Assembly (NCBI RefSeq): GCF_050947875.1
Contig: NW_027460346.1
Span: forward strand, 2,608,000 to 2,671,999
Direction: 5' to 3'
Source of the DNA: Dermacentor variabilis
Lineage: Eukaryota; Arthropoda; Arachnida; Ixodida; Ixodidae
DNA length: 64,000 bases
Shown here: piece after piece, positions 45,971 to 55,842 of the stretch
How positions within the stretch are numbered: the first letter of the stretch is position 1
How the letters are laid out: every line of letters begins with the position of its first letter
Position numbers and translations under genes: made by a program
Notes under the pieces: model-generated
The model's input: the letters and a program-made list of their open reading frames with translations, nothing else
Databases searched by the model: none
Told to the model about the DNA's origin: nothing

Positions 45971-46498
45971 ATGCTTTCGCATTCACAACTCATTAGAAGT
46001 GCTTAGGTGTCCAAGGAATTTTACATCGGAGCTGTTTATGCGGACCCTGTGCCGTCGTTGTCGGACTTCGCTAAAAAGAGCCCACGTGACCTAGCGGGAG
46101 AGGAAAAGAAGAGCTCAACAGGGGGATGTGGTGGGAGTGGCTCCTTTCCCCCTGTGAGAATACTATCTTAAACGCGAATCTTATACGGTTGTCACATGGT
46201 GCATTTTCGTCGATCAAGCCAGACCGGCATCGAATTTATCGACGATTGATTCCGCCGTGCCTTGAAAGAAACAAATGTTATGCTGGCGGTTTGCGGCCAA
46301 CGAACAATGCCCAGCGATTGAAACGCAATACTAGGAGCGCGTGGCTTTTTGCGCACTTCTTGCACCTGCAAGAAGTGCCGGCACCCACGTCAATCGTCAA
46401 AAGGATTGCAGCGCCCGCATCTCCAGCGGTGTGGGCCTTCCGCCCAATATACGGAGCTTTGGATTACTGGTTCCGCACATTCCATCCCACCTACAACT
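45971..46498. other. Unassigned spacer
   Basis: Contains an 11-bp hairpin, cacttcttgca/tgcaagaagtg (46354-46364, 46367-46377). No supported gene, although the Arg-rich frame downstream is open backwards to about 46349. Confidence 0.4.
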
Positions 46499-46717
46499 AT
46501 GGGAAGACCACGCGTAGTGCGTACTCCTGAGGAAGAAGCTGCCTACCGGGAGCGTCACCGAGAGTTGGCTGGTGAACGGGCTCGTTGTCGTAGGGCCGAC
46601 CCCGAGATGCGCGCCAGAGATGCCGAGTTTAAACGGCAGCGCCGGGAGGCCGATCCCGAAGTGTGCATCCGAGACGCGGAAACACATCGGCAGCGCCGGG
46701 AGGTGAGAGAAGGGTGA
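46499..46717 (+). CDS. Arg/Glu-rich repeat ORF
   Basis: 72 codons from ATG 46499 (MGRPRVVRTPEEEAAYRERH). An 18-residue unit with the pattern RDAExxRQRREADPE recurs, strongly charged and likely helical. It resembles small Arg-rich repeat ORFs that recur in tick genomes and, more loosely, STPR-type DNA-binding repeats. A fragment of the unit (gccgatcccgaag) recurs at 47951. It may be part of an uncharacterised mobile element. No start context or partner gene resolves this. Confidence 0.45.
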   Translation: MGRPRVVRTPEEEAAYRERHRELAGERARCRRADPEMRARDAEFKRQRREADPEVCIRDAETHRQRREVREG

Positions 46718-48271
46718 AGCCAAAGTTCTACAGTATAGATTGCGTGCGAAGTTCGACTTGCATGGTGTAACACTCGGTGTAACTAACACAGCTTCGCTGT
46801 TCGACCATCTTCACGGACTTGAAGGGGCGGTGATTTTTTTTTGAAGAGAATATTTGCAATTTAATGAAAAATTTTTTGGCTTCTACTTATTTTATCTCAA
46901 CTCATTACTTCAAGTACTTTTGAATTATTAAAATTGGCAAGTCTGCATTACATCACATCACATGTACTATGTACAGTCCACCACAAAGGTTTACAGACCG
47001 CAAATTCTGAGAAAACGTTGATATTCAGAGCAGGTTTCGACCATAGCCAGTAAAACCTTGAAACACTATGTTCCTATCTACTACTAGTCTGGAAATGTCA
47101 ATACCAGGCTGCGTTCTGAGCCTGCTTAAATGTTCAACTTTCAGATTCCGCGGTTCATAATCTTTGGGGCCGACTTTCATGTCTCTGTTTGAGGGAGCCA
47201 TCACTGGTTGTGGGCGCGGTGTGAACACCATATATCATTATCAGTAACTGTCTTGTCTCGAGAAGACTATGAAAGCGTGTGTATTTTGGGGCATTTAAAA
47301 CTCGCGACAACCTTTCCAAAAGCATTTGCCTCGGAAAGACGTCGCCGTGGTCGGTGGAGCTTCACACAATGAACATCGTCCGGAAACATAAGAGTGTGGG
47401 AGGTCACTCTATGGAATGCTGTGTTCACACCCAGCTCCACGCGAAATTTGAACTGGGCGAGCTGGCCTGGGTTCTTCTCGTCACACAAGGCTAAAACATG
47501 CCGCTTATGTCACTTCATGTGTCGTAGGTGCTCTGGGATAACACTGGTCGGGAAATTAAACAAAAGAGGATTCGCTCAATTGCATGATTTTCGTTTTGTA
47601 CACATCAGCGCGATTCTGCGGAGAAGTGTAAAGTTTCTGCGGTATACGCTTGCACTTATTTCGTGGGACTAGCCGACACACCGTTTACGGTTCAACCGAA
47701 CTGTCAGTCACTATAGTCCCTGTGCCAGCTAGCCTGGGCTTGATCCGTCAGTGCAATCATCGTCAAGCCAGTAGAGGCACGCGCCGCGTTGGGTCCAAGG
47801 CTAAGTCCGCGAGCGAAAGACTGAGAACATACCAGGCCGAAGGCAGGAGCAGAAGAATGTTTTTTGAAGTGAGTTATTTGCCGCCACTTTTCCATATCAG
47901 ATTTGTCTGTTCCCAACATCTCGTGATGTAGCCTTCGGGATCGGCCTACGGCCGATCCCGAAGATAGTACAGTGAAATTTAAGTGTCACTGGGGCCATTG
48001 GGTGTGCGATACCGGATATCTGCCATGGGGTATATGGCCCTGGGGTCGCAGGGTATACGATGAATATGATGATGGTAATTATGACGATGATTGTGATGAT
48101 AAGTAATGACGATAAGTTGGGAGGCGATTTAATGACTTGTTAACGCCGATCAGGCATTGCCGCTCCAACGCGGCTATCAAAATAAATTATACGGTTCGTA
48201 CTCCCCGTTCTCAACCTCAGCTCTCTTTCTTCGCCTTCAGCCTTCAGTTTTTCTAACGGGCGCATTAACCT
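46718..48271. other. Unassigned spacer before copy 3
   Basis: AT-rich at first, then mixed. A GAT-rich patch lies near 48060-48115. No supported gene. Confidence 0.4.
47933..47963. repeat. Strong hairpin, 14-bp perfect arms
   Basis: cttcgggatcggcc and ggccgatcccgaag with a 3-base loop. The right arm matches the coding unit of the Arg-rich ORF at about 46645-46658. Confidence 0.85.
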
Positions 48272-48321
48272 TCTAACGGGCGCATTACATGACCTTCAGG
48301 TCATGTAATGCGCCCGTTAGA
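48272..48321. repeat. 24-bp perfect inverted repeat at the left edge of copy 3
   Basis: Arms 48272-48295 and 48298-48321 are separated by tc. The right arm is the first sequence of copy 3 (RTE C-terminal coding). A further partial copy of the left arm, ttctaacgggcgcatta, lies at 48251-48267. Confidence 0.95.
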
Positions 48322-48519
48322 TAACCGTTGGACGATTAGGGTTACAGAATGGGTACCAAGAGAAGGGAAACGCAATCGAGGACGACAGAAGACTAGGTAG
48401 AGCGATGAAATTAGGAAATTCGCAGGCGCTGTTGGAATCGGTTAGCGTAGGACAGGAGTAATTGGAGATAGCAGGGATAGGCCTTGTCCTGCAGTGGACG
48501 TAAAACAGGCAGCTGGTGG

Positions 48520-48581
<62 letters not shown>

Positions 48582-48582
48582 T
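48298..48582 (+). pseudogene. RTE LINE, last 220 bases and GAT/GAC tail, copy 3
   Basis: Encodes only the C-terminal HVMRPLDNRW...VPREGKR segment. Its microsatellite tail (48520-48582) is the longest of the three. Confidence 0.9.
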
Positions 48583-48664
48583 GAATGATGCGCCAGCTCC
48601 CGGGCATTCGCCTTGCCGATTTCACACCTATATTTCAGGCAGAATTATTATCGATTATATTAGC

Positions 48665-49325
48665 GTTACGAAAACTCCCCCAAAACGACTGATTAGCTGT
48701 TATTGTGACCGACTCGCTATCTGTATGTACAGCACTAACTGCATCTTTAGATACAAGAATTCAAAGAACATTTCGTTCGATGGTACCTCCGTACTTACGG
48801 AAAGTATGTTTACTTTGGGTACCGGGACATCACGTGTTACACTTGAATGAAATGGCCGATTCACTCTCACGAGCATCCCTCAATGGCCCTATCATATCTG
48901 TTTTGCCGACATCAGCTTATGTCACCGCGGCTAGGTACAGAAATTTCGCTATATCTCAAAACTCTGCAACATCCATGCTAACACCGTCTTCTGATTTCCA
49001 CCATCTTGGATTCTCATGGAATAATAATTGGTGTCCTATACAAGACAATTGGAAGTTTCTTTTACAAAACTGAGATGTCGCATACCTCCGATAAATTTTT
49101 ACTTACACAGGTCTGGTCTCGCTATGTCCCCTCTATGTTCTTTTTGCAGTGCACGTTAAACTACCGAACATTATTTTCTCTCCTGCCGCCGCTTTCTAAG
49201 ACAAAGAAAAGTATTAGTATACTCATTCACCAAACTTGGGCAATCGCTAACCTCGCCAACCATTCTTTCTTTTGGTGCGACCTCACTTGGATCCAGTCCC
49301 AGGGATGCTTTTCTTTCAATATACA
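48665..49325 (+). pseudogene. LINE RNase H and 3' zinc-motif fragment, copy 3
   Basis: Shares the lesions of copy 1 (stop after LLQN; NEMADSLSRAS variant), not the longer frame of copy 2. Confidence 0.75.
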
Positions 49326-50160
49326 ATTTTATTAGAGAGACAAAAAGAATACCTTGCTGAATTTCTAAGATTATCAATATTTTCTATTTCATTTATTTAC
49401 GTTAACTTATTTTATCAAAATTATTAACAATATTTTCATCACACGTCTAAATTACAGTTCTAGTCCCACGCTCAACTATTTAAATCTAGTTTGGCTTTAC
49501 TTCTAAGCATACGAAAAACCGCCTGCTTCTTGGCCAATCCCCCATAGTGGGTATGCGCCACTGTCTGGGACACAAGACAAGACATTCCGACTAGCAAAAT
49601 GTATATGCATATGTGTGGTCCCGTCTTCATCCTCGCACTTGTACCAATATTTTCAAAAAAACATACGTATACGAAGTCGCTAGAGAGTTATGCCGTATAT
49701 AGTCGCGTATAAGCCGCACTTTCTTTCATCCAATTTTCTCCGGTGCGAGTACGCGCGAATCAGGCCTATAGCTACACATTAACACACTGTAGTGCCACTG
49801 CGACTACTGTGTCAGATAATTAAAAAAAACTGGCGACATATATGAACATTTTATTTGACTATCTATCGCCGCTTTCAAGCTAAGCACTCTCGGACGAACT
49901 CAGCTCAGCGGCACTCTCGCCACTGTCGGGCGAGCTCGCCTCATCGAGGCCGCTCCTTAGGCTGGTCGTCCTCTGTGCCTTGCTGCGCACTTGCTGAAGA
50001 GATGTGCGCTTCAGTCGCCCTGTTGGAGTTGTTTCGTGGCTGCCCCTGTTAATTCGACGCGCAACGATGATGATAACGGTATGCGGTGAGTGAAAAAAAA
50101 AACTAACTGGCGCCATCTTGTAGCGTTTTGTGGGACTAGGCACGTTTTTGGCGTTTTTTT

Positions 50161-51289
50161 AGAGCGCAGCTCTTTGGCGTCCGTTCCTGGGTTTCGCGTC
50201 GTCGTCGGCGTTGTCGTCGGCCTCGTAACCAGCTCCGCCCCCCTTTCATCCCCCCAGCGCTAGCAGCGACCGACTGATACCGCTGGATGCCGCTGACGCC
50301 GCTAGAGAGTCAAGATAACGTGACTGCATAGAACACCGTCGCCGCCATGCAGAAAGAGGAGGTAAGGATCCCCCCCCCCTGTTCTTGTGTGGCGGATAGG
50401 GTGCTCTTCAGTTGCCGACGCGCCGGTTATTTCACGTAGGCCCCGGCACGTCGACGAATACGTGACCACCTTCCCACGGCTAGACCTGGTTCTTAGCGCT
50501 GCGGAAGCGAGGGTATCATATTGTTTGTGTCGGCATCGGCGGCGTTGTCCCTGAAACCAACTCCGCAGCTGGGGTTGACTCACTATCGGCGTCAGCGGCA
50601 TCAGTCAGTCGCTGCTATCTATTCCCTCCTCCCTTTATCTTGTTGTCCGCTTGCTGCGCGCGCTTCTGCCCCCATCGTTTGCCGCTGGGTGTACACGCCG
50701 CACCCCTCCCCCCTCTTCCTGCGAGTCTCCGGTTGTCAAAGCGCCGGCTCGAACTTAATTCCTTTCTTCGCTCCTCCTCCAATGCAACCCCTGTGCGGTG
50801 GCAATCAGAGAGCCAGATCGGTGGCAGCGGATCTGTATATGTGCACCGCCCGAGCCGAAATTGCCGCTGCCGTTCGCCCTGTGCGGTGGCAATCAGAGAG
50901 CCAGATCGGTGGCGGCTTGACATAAAGACAAACAGCAATTTCCTAACACTTATGCGGGAGAACATCCCGTTCCTCTCGCTCGTAACGCGTCCCACGGCTG
51001 TGACAACCTCGCGAGGCACTTGTATAGATCTCGTCTTTGAGAATCAAGCATTGGTGTACCAAGTCGAACATATATCAGTCTATTTCTCCGACCACAAAGC
51101 TTCCTTCATGACTGTCAAGAACTGTTAGTGGAGTCTTTGTTAAAGGAATACGTGTGAAAAATTAAAAAAAATTCTGTGATAGCGCATACATGTGTTGCTC
51201 GATTTCTTTGCCTCAATCTATCGAAAAGGTGAAACAGCTTATTTGCTGCGCTCAAATTTCGCATTAGGAAGTAACGTAATCGTCGGTAA
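50161..51289 (+). mobile_element. Copy-3-specific insertion in a T-run, Helentron-like
   Basis: Absent from the equivalent T-runs near 10479 and 38719. No target duplication is apparent. The left end begins with a short hairpin (gagcgcagctc, 50162-50172). A 37-bp direct repeat occurs at 50789-50825 and 50877-50913. An endonuclease fragment lies near the right end. Integration between T residues without duplication, together with a terminal endonuclease domain, fits Helentron/Helitron2 elements. No Rep or helicase is present and the assignment is inferred. Confidence 0.5.
50917..51128 (+). pseudogene. Endonuclease C-terminal fragment inside the copy-3 insertion
   Basis: Encodes DIKTNSNFLTLMREN, TTSRGTCIDLVF (the Asp of the IDLVF motif) and VYFSDHKASF (the SDH motif), then TAG. 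It is the same broad domain family as the minus-strand remnants at 41986 and 54556 but a different lineage. The N-terminal metal site is missing. Confidence 0.7.
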
Positions 51290-51368
51290 TTTTTTTCTTC
51301 CAATTTTTGCGTCCGAAAGTTGTGGGTGTGGGCTATACACAAGGAGGCTTATACACGAATATATACGT

Positions 51369-52200
51369 GAATATATATCTCCGTAGCATTATTTTGGCTC
51401 AAATACATCCATTATGCGAAATGTTTTCTCAGAACTAATTTCCCACTATAACCGAAATATATAGAAAATATCAGGCAAGCAAACACACCTAATGTTGTTG
51501 AAAAATACTTTTTCTCCGGAATAAACTTGTTTATTTATCATATACTCGAGGTATATTTACCACATGGAGTCAGTGGCAAGTGAGGCCCTCTGTTGTCCTT
51601 GGTTTATTTTTTGCCGCTTACTTTCTACATAAAAAGGAGCGGGAGAGACAAAATAAACACACCCTCTAAATATTCAGCAGTGGATCCACGCGGACACTGG
51701 AATAAGTTAATGTACTCGGATGCCCCATACACCTACAAAGCACACCACCTACAGAAGAAGAAAAGGTGGTTTCTTGTTCTTGTTCCCCAGTGAAATGGCG
51801 CAACCCACTATGTTGGACCGGCCATGATTCGGGCGGTGAAGGAACTGATGGCAAGCTTTTTTGATAAATTAGGGTGAAATTAAATATGTATCTTGCAGTT
51901 TTTAGCAGTTTCTAGCGGAGCCTCGTCGCTCTTCTTCGTCGCTCTTCTCTTTGTGCCTCCGACTTTGACTAGCAAAAATGATCTAATTCGCTCCAAATCC
52001 TGTACCTTGTATTGTTTACAGGTGAATAATTGTCACTTCCGTCAATCAAAATGCGAAAGAAAATGTCAGTTTCACGTCAATTTTCTATCCGCTTTCTTCC
52101 AACGCCCAAATGAGAGAAATCCACATCAGCAGATGGACGTGGCAGTCGCCCCGAGGAGAGACGATGACGTTTTTTCCTCGTGCCTCGTGATTCGATGCCC
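51369..52200. other. Unassigned AT-rich stretch, copy 3
   Basis: Counterpart of 10559-11390. No gene seen. Confidence 0.4.
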
Positions 52201-53549
52201 ATATAAGGGGTAGGCAAGCCAGCCGACAGCCATTCGCCGCGTCATCAGTCTACCTGCCGGAAGCTGCTGGAAGTCTACCTGCCGGAAGGACACGTAGCTC
52301 TCGAACGAGCGCGCACTCGAGAACACATTGGACTCGGCGTGCTGTTGGCGCTTCTTCCGAGAACGAGGTCCGTGGATGCCCCCTCGCTTCTGTGGACTGC
52401 TCATCGAATGCAACGCACCTGGAACGCCAACCAATGCCACGTAAGTGGATGCAGGCGCGTGGACGGCGGCGTTTTCCTGGGCCGGCTGTGTCCGGTAACC
52501 TCGCGGCTCCTTCAGCATCGCCTGGACCTCTGTCGAAGCAAGTTATTCCGCTGCCACGTCCCGTCCGCGCCGACGCCTGCCAAGTTGGCTCCAGGCGGCG
52601 GGGTGGCTTCACTCCAGCTAACGTCCGCCTCTGCGACATCGCCCTAAGCCATCGCGAGCCACGTACGTTTGCCGACAGCCACGGTTCAGTGGAACATGCT
52701 TTTCCCAGGCTTCCCTGTGAGCATCGAGGATGCGACGCTCCACCTCCACCCTCTGCAGGAAACGCCGTGGCCAGGTCGAAGCGCAGCTGTCACTGCGTAG
52801 ACGCTAGTCCTGCGGCTATGGGTTACCTGCCTCAGAAGATGGGCCCGACCGCGACAACAAAGCGCCTATTTCGGCGCCTGATGCTGGGTCCCGTTCAACA
52901 AAACTGGCAGGTTACCAAAAAAAGTGACTGGCCTCCGCCTCACGAACACATCGACAGTTCTGGTCCCTGGAGCACGCTCAGCGCCTTTTCAGGTTGTCCA
53001 GGTGGGAACACCAGTCGAGACGCTCAGCCGTGCTCTCGTCGGCTTGCTGAGGCCCGTCGCGCAGCCATGCGAGTGGTTTCAAGGGGGAGAGGTCGTTGCG
53101 GATGCCGGCTGCAGCTTCGCCCTGTTCGAAACCGCCACGCTGCCCATCGTGTCCGCCTCCGGCAGTCAGGTGCAGGAGGCTGCCTTTTGGGACAACCGGC
53201 GGGAGTGGCGATGATTCTGCTTTCTGGTAAGCCGCCTGGTGCTGCAAACGAAGGCGCCGGCTTGCGCGCTATCCCGCGAGACGTCAACATCCAACGCGAG
53301 ACGACCGTGGTTGGCAAATCGCCACCGCGGTGGGCGCTCTCCCCAAGCAACACCACTCGCGGCGCAGCCGGCAGCTCTAGTTCCCGGCCGCTTGGTACCA
53401 GTGGCGAGATGGCCACCTTCGTGTCCGTCGTCGCGAAGCAGCTGGCTCGACGTGCCGCCTCGAGGGCTGCTGCTCTCGCACAGCGCGAGGCGGAAAAGCG
53501 AGAGCAGCGCGACCACAACACCAAGGTCGAAAGTGTCGCGGGCATGTAA
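52201..53549 (+). other. TATA box and GC-rich block with a neutral 385-codon frame, copy 3
   Basis: TATA at 52201-52210, open frame 52392-53549. Within this block variants switch from copy-1-like to copy-2-like at about 52930. Confidence 0.5.
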
Positions 53550-54555
53550 ACTTGAAGGAATATATAACAACATATTCCTTCTGGCTTCTGCCTGCCTAAC
53601 TGCTGCGGGGCAACGCTTTAAAAAACGGCCTGCGCAACTGTTTCTCCGGAACCTGGCATGTCTATGTGCATTGAGCCAAGTACACCGTCGCTGCACACGT
53701 CGCCATCGGCAGTGGCTTCGTTCTCCCCGAGCCAACAGCCACGCCCACCGGAGCTGTTGTTTTGGCAATTTGCGGACGCCATTGAGTCAAGCATGATGAG
53801 AGGTGGCTGTGCGAAGCCAGGTGTTCCCGTGGAAGCACCCGGCAGCAAGCAAGTGTGCAATGCCCCAGAGTCGCTCCCTCGAGCCTTCAAAAGACGGTGG
53901 GGTCAGCGACGGCACAGCGAAGCCGACGACGTCGATACCGTGCGAGGCGCGCTTGGGTACACGGTGAAGTAGGAGCCAAAGAACACAAGTCACTGTTTAA
54001 CGTAGAACTGTCGTCGCCGTGTTTGCGTTCAGTATAATCATGGGGTGTGTGAGAAACTTTTGTAATTGTGGAATTAACCGCGTCCCGTAATGCCTTCGCT
54101 ATAATTTAGATGGATAATAAAATTGTAGTTCTTATATGGACACAAGCGTAATGTCATCTATATTATTCAACGAAGTGTTCGAAAGTGATTATCACCATGA
54201 GTATGTAAAGTGCGCTATAACTTTTTTTGCAATACCATTTTCCTAAATGCTTTCATAGCGCGCTTTTACTAAGAGCAACGCCACTGGATCATTATTTGCT
54301 GCAGACTCTTGCCCTGAGCTCCCAAAATGATTCGGATATGCAACATGCGGTCTTTAAGGTCCCCAAATTCACAGTTCCTCGATAAAATGTTAAGTTCATG
54401 GTGGGCTTGTAATGTTCCTTAAATTTCTTAATAAAAAAGAGCCATTCCACTCGGTAAAGGTGGATGACCAGCGTAGCTGTATATAACTATAAATAAAATA
54501 AAATTACGAAGCAGTATAATACATATATGCATGTTATTTTTATTGGTACTTACGT
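53550..54555. other. Unassigned stretch, copy 3
   Basis: Counterpart of 40977-41985, including the 40 bases missing in copy 1. No gene. Confidence 0.4.
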
Positions 54556-55029
54556 TTACCTCATGACCGCAGTAATTATGGCTTTATGGTCGCTATAATA
54601 AACGCCCATGGGCTCTGTGACGACACTGGAGATGTTCTTAGGGAACGTTAAGCCTCTGCACGACCGATGGCGCGTCGTGGAGGCATTCGTCGTGGTGTAA
54701 CATCGAAGGTCGAACCTTTCCAAGAAAACCGCCAAGAGCCACTTTCCATCGGGACGAGACACATCGACATTAAGTTCACCCACAATGAAGATGGGATTGG
54801 AGTTCACCGGGAGGATCGACCCAAATTTGTCGATCGTAAATTCTTCAAGGTCCATCTTTGACATTGCTGGATGAACGCTTACGGTGGCGACAGCGATTCC
54901 GTCGCCATTTTGTACGGCGCACGCGTCGTCGCATTCCACGGCAAGGCTCTCGCCCGTCGTCTGCAAGGCACAGGGCGCAACGGCCGCGCTGCCGTTGTTT
55001 GCGTAGATCGCAATGCAGCAAACCATCAC
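54556..55029 (-). pseudogene. Endonuclease/exonuclease/phosphatase domain remnant, copy 3
   Basis: 157 codons, predicted protein identical to the copy 2 remnant, including the Glu-Leu replacement at the metal site and the SDHKAIIT motif. Confidence 0.75.
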
Positions 55030-55842
55030 CCATCATCCATCGCCGGTTGAGACACATTTGGTTTCAAACTCGGCCGGGACACATACGATGATACCACATT
55101 GCTTTATGATTAAGCTATTTTAGCTCTATATATGCCGCCATAGTTTTTGCCTAAGTACATCACGAAGCGCTGGAAACACCACAGCTCCGATGCAAAAAAA
55201 ATTGGCTCGCCATCCCGGCCCTACGAAAGTGGATGTTCAGGGAAGCTGTTAAAAATCACCACTACAACTGCTGTGTGACATATGCAATGCGTTATTGCTG
55301 TGGAGTAATCGTAGTAGAGGTAATTTTGACAGCACGCCGCCGCCAACAGCGGTGCTGCAACAACATTGAAATCATTTGCCAGGCTGGTTCCTTTACATAC
55401 GAAAGGCTAGGGACGCCACTTGCCACGTCGCGAGCTGCCATCGGCGCGGCAGCTTGCTCAACACTGCGCTCATCTCTACAGAAAGGCCACTCACCCCTTT
55501 CATTTTGCACCGTTAGAATCGGCAAGATTCAAGGAACCGGCGGATACCACCTACATTACATGTGAGTGCGTTTTGGTCAAGATATCGAGCTTCATCTTCG
55601 CCGACCGCCCCGCGCCTTGCTACGCCTAACGCCCCTCGAGACCACGGCGGTCCGCCGGGGAGAACACCTGTCGCACGTGCAGCAGGCACAGGGCGCGTGA
55701 AAGGAGTCCGACAGCGCTCGATGCCGCACGAGCAACAAGCGTCTCACGTGCACTGTGAGCCGAAGCCGACGCATCCAACGCCCGAGGGTCGTTTCGCGGA
55801 AGATATGATAGGCTGCGTGTCGCTCTGACGTCTCGGGCCAAG

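Larger units (their letters stand above)
49693..51368. mobile_element. MITE-like element, copy 3, split by an insertion
   Basis: Left inverted repeat 49693-49715, right 51346-51368. The 1.1-kb insertion at 50161-51289 interrupts its T-run. Confidence 0.6.

Noticed and set aside
50789..50913. Two direct repeats with a spacer, considered as a CRISPR-like array
   Set aside because: Only two units in a eukaryotic mobile element; no array.
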